Below are positions 17,255 through 25,021 of a stretch of DNA of 64,000 nucleotides, in pieces (positions within the stretch are counted from its first letter, which is position 1; every line of letters starts with the position of its first letter). A model generated the notes under the pieces. That model saw only the letters and a list, made by a program, of their open reading frames with translations. It did no database searches and was not told the DNA's origin. Where the stretch lies: positions 1 to 64,000 of the forward strand of contig CAYWVR010000015.1 in assembly GCA_964461715.1 (NCBI GenBank), given 5' to 3'. The DNA comes from CAYWVR01 sp964461715. GTDB lineage: Bacteria > Planctomycetota > Phycisphaerae > FEN-1346. The translations under genes were made by a program, and so were the position numbers.

Positions 17255-18742
17255 ATGCCCCCCGTCCCCGTGGCCGTCGTCGATGTTGCCCGTGCCGAGG
17301 CCCTCGCGCGCCTCGCCGAGGCCGTGCGCGACGAGACCGGCGTTGCGGTGGCCCTCTACGCGCCCGACGGCGAGGCCGTCGCGGGACCGGACGCGCCGCC
17401 CTTGGCCGCGCTGGCGGCCGAGGTTGCTCGCGACGGCGCGGAGCGCGTCGAGACGATACCCGGCGGCGCGCGGGGGGCTTGGCGCGTCCGGCGGCGCGGG
17501 CGGACCGTCCTCGTGGCCGCCGCCACGGTCGAGGCCGAGTCCCCGCGCGACGCCCGCCGGCTCCTGGCGGCCGTCCGGGCCGTCGCGGCCGCGCGGGCGG
17601 CCCTGGACGAGGCCGAGGGGCAGGCGGGGGACGTGACCGACGCTCTCGCCCAGAGCTTCGAGGAAATCTCGCTCCTCCACGACCTCCACCGCCGCCTCCG
17701 CGTCACCCAGCCCGTCCCGGCGTTGCTCGACGGCCTCTGTCGCGACCTCGCCGAGACGATCGGCAGCGCGTCGGTGGCCGCCTGGCTCCCGGCGGAGGAG
17801 GAGGGCGGTGAGGACGTGACCGTCGTCGTCGGGCCGGTGGCGATGGAGGCGGCGACGCTCCCCGCGCTCGCCCGGGCGGCCCTCGAGGAAGAGAGGCACG
17901 CCGTCGTCCTTCGGAACCACGTCGCGGACGACCCGCATCTGGCGGCCCTCGCCCCGGAGCTGACGCGGCTGATCGTGGCCCCGGTGGCGGTGGATGAGGG
18001 CCGCCGCGGCGCGGTCGTCGCGGCCCGCCGCCAGGGACGCGAGTTCGACAGCCCCGACGCCAAGCTCGTCCGCTCCGTTGCCGGGTCGGTGGCCATGTTC
18101 ATCGAGAACCGCCGCCTCTACCGCGACCTTCAGCAACTTATGCTGGATCTGGTGCGGGCCCTCGTATCGAGCATCGACGCGAAGGACCCGTATACCTCCG
18201 GCCACAGCGAGCGCGTCGCCCGCATCGCCCGCCTCATCGCCGACGAGCTCGGTCTCGACGAGGAGCACGCCGAGCACGTCTACCTGGCGGGCCTGCTGCA
18301 CGACATCGGCAAGATCGGCACGCCCGAGGCCATTCTGCGGAAGCGCGGGCGCCTGGAGCCCGAGGAGCGGGAGGTCATCAACGAGCACCCCGCCACCGGG
18401 GCCCGCATCCTCGAAGACATCAAGCCTCTGGCGGTCATCCGCGAGGCCGTCCTCCACCATCACGAGCGGTTCTCCGGCGGCGGGTACCCGGAGGGCGTCG
18501 CGGGGAAGGGCGTCTCGCTCATCGCCCGGGTCGTCGGGCTGGCCGACGCGCTCGACGCCATGACGAGCAGCCGTCCCTATCGTCCCTCCCTGCCTCTGGA
18601 CGTCGTCCGCCAGGAGATCGAGAAGAACAGCGGCATCCAGTTCGACCCGGATGCCGTGCGGGCCCTGACGGCCCTGGGCCTGGAGCGAGTCCTGGCCAAG
18701 GCCGGCCGCGATGCCCCGCACGCCGACGAGGGGAGCCCCTGA
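17255..18742 (+). CDS. GAF / HD-GYP cyclic-di-GMP phosphodiesterase
   Basis: The 495-residue protein has an N-terminal region of unclear fold, a GAF domain (about 145-285) and an HD-GYP domain (about 295-490). The catalytic motif is intact: His349-Asp350 with Lys353, the HHHER segment at 401-405, and GGYP at 409-412, so hydrolysis of cyclic-di-GMP is expected. It has no membrane segment. It lies one base before the STAS gene and within the pilus operon, suggesting local control of the pilus by cyclic-di-GMP. Confidence 0.92.
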   Translation: MPPVPVAVVDVARAEALARLAEAVRDETGVAVALYAPDGEAVAGPDAPPLAALAAEVARDGAERVETIPGGARGAWRVRRRGRTVLVAAATVEAESPRDARRLLAAVRAVAAARAALDEAEGQAGDVTDALAQSFEEISLLHDLHRRLRVTQPVPALLDGLCRDLAETIGSASVAAWLPAEEEGGEDVTVVVGPVAMEAATLPALARAALEEERHAVVLRNHVADDPHLAALAPELTRLIVAPVAVDEGRRGAVVAARRQGREFDSPDAKLVRSVAGSVAMFIENRRLYRDLQQLMLDLVRALVSSIDAKDPYTSGHSERVARIARLIADELGLDEEHAEHVYLAGLLHDIGKIGTPEAILRKRGRLEPEEREVINEHPATGARILEDIKPLAVIREAVLHHHERFSGGGYPEGVAGKGVSLIARVVGLADALDAMTSSRPYRPSLPLDVVRQEIEKNSGIQFDPDAVRALTALGLERVLAKAGRDAPHADEGSP

Positions 18743-18743
18743 C

Positions 18744-19079
18744 ATGCCCACCCGCACGAGCACCTACGGCAGCATGACGGTCCTGGCGGTCGAGCCCGCC
18801 CTCACCGAGGACGAGGGCGAGGCGTTCCACGAGGCGGCCGAGGCCGCCATCCGGGCCGGCGGGCGGTGGTTCGTCCTCGACTTCGCCAAGGCCACCCGAT
18901 TCGACAGCCGCGGCCTCGAAGACCTGCTCTGGCTCCACGACGAGGTCGACGAGGCGGGCGGCGTGGTCAAGGTCGCGGGCCTGAAGGGTCACTGCCGCAC
19001 AATCTTCGAGATGGTCCGGTTCGATAAGCGATTCGAGGTCCACGAGACGGTCCACGAGGCCGTCCGCAGTCTCGAGTGA
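18744..19079 (+). CDS. STAS-domain protein
   Basis: A 111-residue single STAS domain, like anti-sigma-factor antagonists of the SpoIIAA/RsbV type. The loop that usually reads DSSG with the phosphorylated second serine reads Asp54-Ser55-Arg56-Gly57 here, so the usual switch residue is replaced. It starts one base after the HD-GYP stop and overlaps the next gene by four bases. No partner kinase of the RsbW type is in the window. A structural or ligand-sensing role is an alternative. Confidence 0.85.
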   Translation: MPTRTSTYGSMTVLAVEPALTEDEGEAFHEAAEAAIRAGGRWFVLDFAKATRFDSRGLEDLLWLHDEVDEAGGVVKVAGLKGHCRTIFEMVRFDKRFEVHETVHEAVRSLE

Positions 19080-20803
19080 GGCCCCCGATGCCCACGGCCA
19101 CCAACCGGCGCGACCGCCTCGGCGACCTGCTCGTCAAGCGGAACGTCATCACGCAGGACCAGCTCTCGCACGCGCTCGACGTCCAGCGGCGCGGCCGTCA
19201 GGAGAAGCTCGTCGGCGAGATCCTCGTCGATCTCGGCTACGCCAGCGCCGAGCAGGTCCTGGCCGCTGTGGCGGAGGGATGCGGCGTGCCGTTCGCACGG
19301 CTCGTGCCGCCCCTCGTGGACCCGAAGGCACGGTCGGCCCTGCCGGAGACGTTCATTCAGAAACACGGCGTCCTGCCGCTGTTTCGCGTTCGCGACGTCC
19401 TGACAGTGGCCGCAGCCGAGCCGGCGAATCTCTTTTTAGCCGATGAGATCGCCCAGACTTCGGGCCTCGTGGTCCAAGTCGTCGCCGCCTCCGGCGACAA
19501 CATCTACGAGATGGTCGAGCAGACCCGCGCCGCCGCAGGCGCCGACGCCGAGGGCGCCGACCCGGACCTCCGCGTCCTCGACCACGAGATTCAGCCGGAG
19601 GACTACGAGTCGGCCTACGAATCCTGGCCGGCGGAAGAGGTGGCGGGCCTGCTGGTGCGCGAGGCTGTCCGGGCCCGCGCCGCCGCCATCCATCTCGAGC
19701 CTGAGGAGAAGGTTCTGCGCGTCCGGTTCCGCATCGACGGGGCGCTTCACGTGGTCATGCGGCCGCCGATGCGGCTGGCGGCGGGCCTGCTGGACGCCTT
19801 CCGCGCGATGCTCGACTTGGCCGGCGACGAGGCGTCCGGGCGCGCCCCGAGCGGCGGGGGACGCATCGCTCTCCAAGGGGCCGCCGCCCACCTCCACCTC
19901 GACACCCTCGGCGGGGCCTTCGGAACCCGGGCCGTCGTTCGCCTGGTCCGCGACGACGAGAGCCAGCGGCCTCTCGAGAAGCTCGGATGCGACTTCGACC
20001 TGCTGGCCGATTACATGGACCGCGTCGCGCGGCTGCGAGGGCTCTTCCTCGTCGCCGGGCCGGGCGACTGCGGCGCCACCACGACCCTCTACTCGACCCT
20101 CCATTACCTCGACCCCGTGCGCAGCAATATCTGCACCTACGAGGCCCGCATCGGGTACCGCATCTCCGGCATCAACCAGTTTTCCCCCGCCACGACCGGC
20201 CACGGGGACGCGGACGCGGCCTTCGACCGCCTCTGCGCCCAGCAGCCCGACGTCGTCATGCTCGACGACATGCTCGACGAGGCGCTGGCGCCGTCGGTCC
20301 TGCGCGCGGCCCGGGAGGGATGCTTCGTCCTGGCGCGGATGCGGGCCGTCGACGCCGCCGACGCCGCGGCGCGCCTGGCCGCCTGGACCGGTCCGGCGGA
20401 GGTGACGGAGGTACTGCGCGGTGTGCTGGGACAGCGCCTTGTGCGCATCGTGTGCCCGCACTGCAAGACCACCCACGAGCCCCCCGGCGCGCTTCGGCGC
20501 TCGATAGCCGAGACCTTTGGACGCGTCGAGGCCTATGTCAAGGGACGTGGGTGCGCGGCTTGTCGGCGGACGGGGTTCCTGGGGCGCATCGGATGCTTCG
20601 AGCTGCTGCCCGGCGACGGAGCCGTGGCCGAGGCCCTCCGCGCCGGCGGCGGCGCCGAGGCCTTGAGGAAAGCCGCGCGCGGCGACGCCCCGCATCCCCT
20701 CTGGGCCGACGGCATCCACAAGGTCCGCGCCGGGATCACCTCCCTCGCCGAAGCCGCCGACGTCCTCGCCACCTGCCCCGGCTTCGATCTTCCCACCCCG
20801 TAG
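19076..20803 (+). CDS. Degenerate PilB/GspE-family ATPase (probable pseudo-ATPase)
   Basis: The 575-residue protein keeps the GspE layout: an N-terminal MshEN-like domain (about 14-76), a PAS-like N2 region, a RecA-like core (about 300-440) and the tetra-cysteine zinc motif (CPHC at 460 and CAAC at 493). Catalytic residues are lost. Walker A reads GPGDCGATT with Ala334 for lysine. The Asp-box reads TYEARIGY, Walker B has LDDML instead of GEIRD, and the His-box reads LARMRAVDA. An RLG-x2-L / L-x3-L-x2-Q pattern at 14-37 matches the cyclic-di-GMP-binding MshEN motif, with a weaker second copy at 45-68. The GTG start overlaps the STAS gene; ATG at 19088 is an alternative. Confidence 0.87.
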   Translation: MRPPMPTATNRRDRLGDLLVKRNVITQDQLSHALDVQRRGRQEKLVGEILVDLGYASAEQVLAAVAEGCGVPFARLVPPLVDPKARSALPETFIQKHGVLPLFRVRDVLTVAAAEPANLFLADEIAQTSGLVVQVVAASGDNIYEMVEQTRAAAGADAEGADPDLRVLDHEIQPEDYESAYESWPAEEVAGLLVREAVRARAAAIHLEPEEKVLRVRFRIDGALHVVMRPPMRLAAGLLDAFRAMLDLAGDEASGRAPSGGGRIALQGAAAHLHLDTLGGAFGTRAVVRLVRDDESQRPLEKLGCDFDLLADYMDRVARLRGLFLVAGPGDCGATTTLYSTLHYLDPVRSNICTYEARIGYRISGINQFSPATTGHGDADAAFDRLCAQQPDVVMLDDMLDEALAPSVLRAAREGCFVLARMRAVDAADAAARLAAWTGPAEVTEVLRGVLGQRLVRIVCPHCKTTHEPPGALRRSIAETFGRVEAYVKGRGCAACRRTGFLGRIGCFELLPGDGAVAEALRAGGGAEALRKAARGDAPHPLWADGIHKVRAGITSLAEAADVLATCPGFDLPTP

Positions 20804-20829
20804 CCCTTCCTGGCGGCACGGGACACGAA

Positions 20830-20936
20830 GAATCATCCCGGATGGATTTCCGTAAAAGTCCGTCTTCGCAGCCGGAGAGCCGATCCGGGAAATTCATGCG
20901 GGATGATTCCTCGGCACCGGGATGGTTTCTCGGCAC
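20830..20936. repeat. Intergenic inverted and direct repeat cluster
   Basis: GAATCATCCCG at 20830-20840 is exactly inverted at 20899-20909, and the right arm belongs to a tandem pair of 19-base units (20899-20917 and 20918-20936) that differ at only two positions. This follows the end of the pilus operon. It may be a transcription boundary, a protein-binding site or a dispersed element. Confidence 0.6.
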
Positions 20937-21016
20937 GGCGCGAGCAGAGATGGGATCGCGGAGGGGCGGAGACCCGCCGTGCCAAGGAGGACCCGCTCGC
21001 CAAAGAGGACGCACGC

Positions 21017-21048
21017 GCAAAGAAACGGGCCCCGCCTGACGGGGCCCG
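21017..21048 (-). terminator. Intrinsic terminator of the rplU-side operon
   Basis: On the minus strand a perfect nine-pair GC stem (21048-21040 with 21034-21026) with a five-base loop is followed by TTTCTTTG. It lies 33 bases beyond the stop of the coiled-coil protein gene. Confidence 0.78.
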
Positions 21049-21081
21049 CGATCGGCAATCTTCGCTCAGGACGACGCCGCG

Positions 21082-21792
21082 TTACTTGTCCCACGGCTTC
21101 TTCTTGTCATCGTCCTTATCCTTATCCTTGTCCCTTTTCTTGTCGTCCTTCTTGGGTTCGAGTCTCTCCTTGAGCTTGAGCATGGTCTTCTTGAGCTGCT
21201 CGTGCTCCTTCTTGTCGCGCTCCTCCTCGGGGATCTGCTGCCAGATGCCGACGTAGATGGCCAGGGCTTTCTTGTAGTCGGCGACGCTCTCGAACATCCC
21301 GGCCATGCGCACGAGGTTGGCCCGCCGGCGCATCTGGATACTCTGAAGGAGCATCCGGGCCTGGTTCGCCAAGGCCTCCTCCTCCGTCTTCTCGGCGCTC
21401 TCGACGGCCGCCGCCGCCTGCTTCTCCAGGGCGGCGTAGCGCGGCTCGACCCGGGCCAGCTGGCCGGCACAGGCCCGATAGAGGGTCCGGTACTCGTTCA
21501 GCTCCTTGTCATTCTTGCCCTTGGCGAGCTCCTGCTCGGCCTTGCCGGGCTTTTCGAGGCCCTCGTTGGCCTTGGCCTGGGCCTTGAGAATCTGCATGCT
21601 GAGTTCCATCTCGTCCTTCTGGAGGTTTTGGGACTTTTCTCGGGCGGCGTCAATCTGCTTCAGGAGGCGGGTGCGCACGGCCTCGGCGCGGGCCTCGGCC
21701 GCCGCGTTGTCCTCGGCGCGGGCAGTGCCGGCCGAGAGGAGCACACCAGCGAGGACGGCGAGCAGAAGACGGGGCAGCATTCGAGCGACCAT
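21082..21792 (-). CDS. Exported coiled-coil protein of unknown function
   Basis: The 236-residue product has a Sec signal peptide (hydrophobic stretch about residues 6-22, cut after TARA), a long helical region rich in alanine, glutamate, lysine and arginine that probably forms coiled coil or TPR-like helices, and a lysine/aspartate-rich C-terminal tail of about 30 residues. I recognise no family. The ATG at 21792 is preferred over upstream starts because the signal peptide follows it directly. It lies 84 bases after rplU, where rpmA is normally found. Confidence 0.72.
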   Translation of the reverse strand: MVARMLPRLLLAVLAGVLLSAGTARAEDNAAAEARAEAVRTRLLKQIDAAREKSQNLQKDEMELSMQILKAQAKANEGLEKPGKAEQELAKGKNDKELNEYRTLYRACAGQLARVEPRYAALEKQAAAAVESAEKTEEEALANQARMLLQSIQMRRRANLVRMAGMFESVADYKKALAIYVGIWQQIPEEERDKKEHEQLKKTMLKLKERLEPKKDDKKRDKDKDKDDDKKKPWDK

Positions 21793-21876
21793 GGAGACAC
21801 CCCTTTCGCCGGGGTCGGACGGCAGGCCCGACACCCATAACCTATTATACCACAAGGCGGTCCGCAGGCAACGAAA

Positions 21877-22188
21877 TCAGCCCTCGATTCCCGTGACCCG
21901 GACCGTCAGATATTTCTGGCGATGGCCGATGTGGCGGCGGGAGTTCTTGCGGCGGCGGACCTGGACGATCTCCAGCTTCGGGCCCTTGGTCGGGCCGACG
22001 ACCTCGGCCGTGACCTTGGCGCCCTCGACGACGGGCTTGCCGACGCGGACCTCGCCGGCACCGCCGACGAGAAGGACCCGGTCGAACGTCATCTCGGCCC
22101 CGGGCTCGGCGTCGCGGAGGTCCACCTGGAGCGTCTCGCCTTCCTCGACCCGATACTGTCGCCCGCCGTCTTCGATAATGGCATACAT
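21877..22188 (-). CDS. rplU: 50S ribosomal protein L21
   Basis: The 103-residue protein matches L21 along its length: MYAIIEDGGRQYRVEEG at the start, the VLLVGG segment near residue 37 and the rRNA-binding QVRRRKNSRRHIGHRQ region near 76-91. It binds 23S rRNA in the large subunit. It is read from a strong promoter just upstream. The usual partner rpmA (L27) does not follow. Confidence 0.97.
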   Translation of the reverse strand: MYAIIEDGGRQYRVEEGETLQVDLRDAEPGAEMTFDRVLLVGGAGEVRVGKPVVEGAKVTAEVVGPTKGPKLEIVQVRRRKNSRRHIGHRQKYLTVRVTGIEG

Positions 22189-22223
22189 GCCGTCTCTCCG
22201 TCCTCGTCCGTGCGAAGGGCAAA

Positions 22224-22252
22224 ATTTTACCCCCGGTCCGAGACCGAATCAA
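22224..22252 (-). promoter_or_regulatory. Sigma70-type promoter of rplU
   Basis: On the minus strand TTGATT (22252-22247) and TAAAAT (22229-22224) are 17 bases apart, with predicted transcription start about 25-30 bases before the rplU ATG. Confidence 0.75.
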
Positions 22253-22304
22253 GCGCAAACTGGGCGGGTGCGGGCGGGCCGACGCGGCCGCGCGCCCAAA
22301 ACGC

Positions 22305-22334
22305 TTGCATCGCCCCGCCGGGCCGCGCTAGAAT
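22305..22334 (+). promoter_or_regulatory. Promoter of the methyltransferase-RidA unit
   Basis: TTGCAT (22305-22310) and TAGAAT (22329-22334) are 18 bases apart. Transcription would start near 22341, upstream of both candidate start codons of the methyltransferase. Confidence 0.62.
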
Positions 22335-22376
22335 GTCATCCGGTGATCGGTCCCGATGGACCCCCCGGAGTCTGGC

Positions 22377-23147
22377 ATGCCCGAGACCTCGACACCGTTC
22401 GACGCGTTCCAGCCGTATTACGACCTCCTCGTCGACTGGGAGAAGCGGCTCGCCCACGAGGCCCCTTTCTTCCAGCGGGTCTTCTCGAGCGTCTCGGCGC
22501 GGCGGGTGCTCGATTGCGCCTGCGGGACGGGCCACCACGCCCGCCTGTTCGCCCGGTGGGGTCTGGAGGTGGTGGCGAGCGACGTCTCCCCCGCCATGGT
22601 CGAGCAGGCCCGCCGCGACGCGCGCGTCGCCGGCGCCGACCTGCGGTTCGAGGTCGCGGACTTCACGGCCCTCCCCGGCCGCTTCGACGAGCCCTTCGAC
22701 GCGGTCATCTGCACCGGCAACAGCCTGCCCCTGGCCGGGTCGGCCGAGCGGGTGCGGGAGGCGGTGCGCGGGATGGACGAGGTCCTCGCGCCGGGGGGCG
22801 TTGCCGTCATCCACGCCCTCAACTTCGCCGCCGTCCCCGAGGGCCGGAACCTCTACCGCGAGCCGCGCGTCCGCCACGTCGACGACCGCGAGGTCCTCTT
22901 CCTCAAGGTCTTGCGCAAGGTCCGGCGCCTGTGCGACATCGACATCGTGGTCCTCGAGAAGCGAGCCGGGGAGTGGACGAAGGTCGAGTCGCGGGCCCGG
23001 GCCCGGGCGGTCGAGCAGGCCGAGCTCGACTCGGTCGCCACCGGAGCCGGTTTCGTCCGTCTCCAATGGTATGGCGGCTACGAGCCGAAGCCCTTCGACC
23101 CCGCCACGAGCCGCGACCTCATCCTTGTGGGCCGAAAGCCGAAGTGA
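22377..23147 (+). CDS. Class I SAM-dependent methyltransferase
   Basis: This 256-residue protein has a standard Rossmann methyltransferase fold: motif I VLDCACGTGHHARLF at about 43-57, an acidic residue after strand two (ASDVSPAMVEQAR) and the VICTGNSL segment of motif II. The substrate cannot be read from sequence; the fold resembles small-molecule methyltransferases. ATG at 22377 has GGAG at good spacing; ATG at 22356 would add seven residues. It precedes the RidA-family gene by eight bases. Confidence 0.85.
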   Translation: MPETSTPFDAFQPYYDLLVDWEKRLAHEAPFFQRVFSSVSARRVLDCACGTGHHARLFARWGLEVVASDVSPAMVEQARRDARVAGADLRFEVADFTALPGRFDEPFDAVICTGNSLPLAGSAERVREAVRGMDEVLAPGGVAVIHALNFAAVPEGRNLYREPRVRHVDDREVLFLKVLRKVRRLCDIDIVVLEKRAGEWTKVESRARARAVEQAELDSVATGAGFVRLQWYGGYEPKPFDPATSRDLILVGRKPK

Positions 23148-23155
23148 GGGACACC

Positions 23156-23614
23156 ATGACGCCCGAGGAGAAGCTCCAGGAGCTGGGCTTGGAGCTCCCG
23201 CCCGCCCCCGAGCCCGTCGGGGCGTACGTCCCGTGCGTGCGGACGGGGAACCTGGTATTCGTCAGCGGCCAGCTTCCCACGAAGGACGGTCGCCTGATGG
23301 TCGAGGGCCACGTCGCGGCCGAGGTCTCGGTGGAGGCGGCCCGCCAGTGCGCCCGCCAGGCGGCTCTGAACGCCCTGGCCGTGGTGGCGGCGGAGATCGA
23401 GGGCCTCGCGAAGGTGCGACGGGTCGTGCGGCTGACGGGCCACGTCGCATCCTGCTCGGGCTTCGAGGACCAAGCCCGGGTCATGAACGCCGCCAGCGAC
23501 CTGATGGTCGAGGTCTTCGGCGACGCCGGCCGGCACAGCCGCGCCGCCCTCGGCGCCGCCGAGCTGCCGCTCGGGTCACCGTTGGAGCTGGAGATGATCG
23601 TCGAGGTGGCGTAG
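23156..23614 (+). CDS. RidA/YjgF-family protein
   Basis: The 152-residue protein matches the YjgF-like branch of the RidA superfamily. It has GAYVPCVRTGNLVFVSGQLP near the N-terminus and the C-terminal segment with RAALGAAELPLGSPLELEMIVEV, where the conserved arginine binds imine substrates. True RidA deaminates reactive enamines/imines. Family members with this longer form are less well characterised, so activity is uncertain. It lies eight bases after the methyltransferase and meets the sulfatase gene tail to tail with no gap. Confidence 0.88.
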   Translation: MTPEEKLQELGLELPPAPEPVGAYVPCVRTGNLVFVSGQLPTKDGRLMVEGHVAAEVSVEAARQCARQAALNALAVVAAEIEGLAKVRRVVRLTGHVASCSGFEDQARVMNAASDLMVEVFGDAGRHSRAALGAAELPLGSPLELEMIVEVA

Positions 23615-25021
23615 CTACGAGCGATAGTCCTTCCCCGCCCGGCTCCGCTCGCACGACGCCCGCCACGCCAGCAACGTCTTCGCCATCGACTGAACCACGT
23701 CGGGATGCTTCGAGGCGAGGTCGGCCGTCTCGCCGGGGTCGGCCCGGAGGTCGTAGAGCTGCCACGTCTTGCCCTCGTCGGTGCTCAGGAGCTTCCAGCG
23801 GTTGTCGGAGAGGGCGAGCTGGGCGCGCGACTCGAAGGCGATGGGGCGCGGCCGCTCGGTCATGCGCCCGTCGATGAGCGGCCCGAGGTCGATGCCGTCG
23901 ATTGGCTCAGGTCTTCCGGTCCGCGGGTGCCCGAGGGCCGCCAAGACCGTCGGCAGGATGTCGCTCGAGCTGGCGGGAACCTCGGTTCGCCGCGCTTCCT
24001 TGATCCGCGCGGGCCACTCCAGGAGGCCCGGCACGCGCACGCCGCCTTCCCACAGGTCCCGTTTTCGCCCGCGGAACGGTCCGGCCGAGCCGGGGCCCTT
24101 CTTGTGCTCCGGCCCGTTGTCGGAGGAGAACCAGAGCATCGTGTCCCGGGCGACGCCGAGGTCCCGCAGCTCCTTCCGCAGGCGGCCCATCTGGGCGTCC
24201 ATCGCCGAGAGGCACGCCCAGTAGTGCTGCTCCTTCGCGCTTGGGGCGCCGGCGTAGCGCTCGAGCCACGGGGGCCCGCCGACGACCGGCTCGTGCGGCG
24301 TGTGGAACCAGATGACCGCGAGGAACGGCCGCTCCGCCCGCGCGGCCCCGCGGATGAAGGGGATCGCCCGGTCCATGATGACGCGTGAGTCGTCGCCCTC
24401 GAGGTTCTCGGTCGCCTTCTCGCCCGGGCCGGTCCAGTATGCCGTGCCGTAAGGCTCGTTCGAGTTCGGCTTGGTCATCGGGTCCCACGTCGGGACCTTG
24501 GCTTCGGTGGAGAAACACGTGTCGAAGCCGCGATCCCACGGGGGGGCGTAGTGGGTCGCGCCCCCGGAGCTGCCGCGGTTCGAGTCCGGCTCCGTCCTTG
24601 TGAGCGTCCCGAGGTGCCACTTGCCGAAGTGCCCCGTCGCGTAGCCGCGCTCTCGCAGGGCCTCGGCCAGCGTGAACTCCTCCTTTGGCAGGTGCCCAAC
24701 GTTGGCGAAGAAGATGCCGTAGCGGTACGGGTGGCGGCCGGTCAGACAGCTTCCCCGTGTCGGCGAGCAGACGGGGGCGGCGGCGTAGAAGCGGTCGAGT
24801 ACGAGGCCGCCCGTGGCCATCGCGTCGAGGTGCGGCGTTTCGAGGTGCGGGTGCCCGTGGTACCCCGTGTCGCCCCACCCCTGGTCGTCGGTCATGCAGA
24901 GGATCACGTTCATGGGCTTATCCGGATTCACTGCCGCTAAGGTGCGAGGAGCCGTCCTGAGGCCGAGGGCGAGGCCCGCGGCACCCTGCGTCATTCTTGC
25001 CAGTGCCTCGCGACGGTTCAT
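23615..25021 (-). CDS. Exported sulfatase
   Basis: A 468-residue type I sulfatase. An N-terminal signal with NRREAL (Tat-like) and a hydrophobic stretch precedes the alkaline-phosphatase-like fold. MTDDQGWGD near residue 43 supplies metal ligands, and CSPTRGSCLTG at 85-95 is the formylglycine signature, with Cys85 as the modified residue. SSDNGPEHK near 295 gives further metal ligands. It overlaps the fucosidase gene by four bases, so the two enzymes probably act on the same sulfated fucose-containing glycan. No sulfatase-maturing enzyme is in the window. Confidence 0.92.
   Translation of the reverse strand: MNRREALARMTQGAAGLALGLRTAPRTLAAVNPDKPMNVILCMTDDQGWGDTGYHGHPHLETPHLDAMATGGLVLDRFYAAAPVCSPTRGSCLTGRHPYRYGIFFANVGHLPKEEFTLAEALRERGYATGHFGKWHLGTLTRTEPDSNRGSSGGATHYAPPWDRGFDTCFSTEAKVPTWDPMTKPNSNEPYGTAYWTGPGEKATENLEGDDSRVIMDRAIPFIRGAARAERPFLAVIWFHTPHEPVVGGPPWLERYAGAPSAKEQHYWACLSAMDAQMGRLRKELRDLGVARDTMLWFSSDNGPEHKKGPGSAGPFRGRKRDLWEGGVRVPGLLEWPARIKEARRTEVPASSSDILPTVLAALGHPRTGRPEPIDGIDLGPLIDGRMTERPRPIAFESRAQLALSDNRWKLLSTDEGKTWQLYDLRADPGETADLASKHPDVVQSMAKTLLAWRASCERSRAGKDYRS

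Noticed and set aside
15299..18763. A very long open frame on the minus strand opposite the kinase, receiver and HD-GYP genes
   Set aside because: It is a high-GC antisense shadow: its translation is low in complexity and lacks any domain, while the plus strand carries clear conserved proteins.
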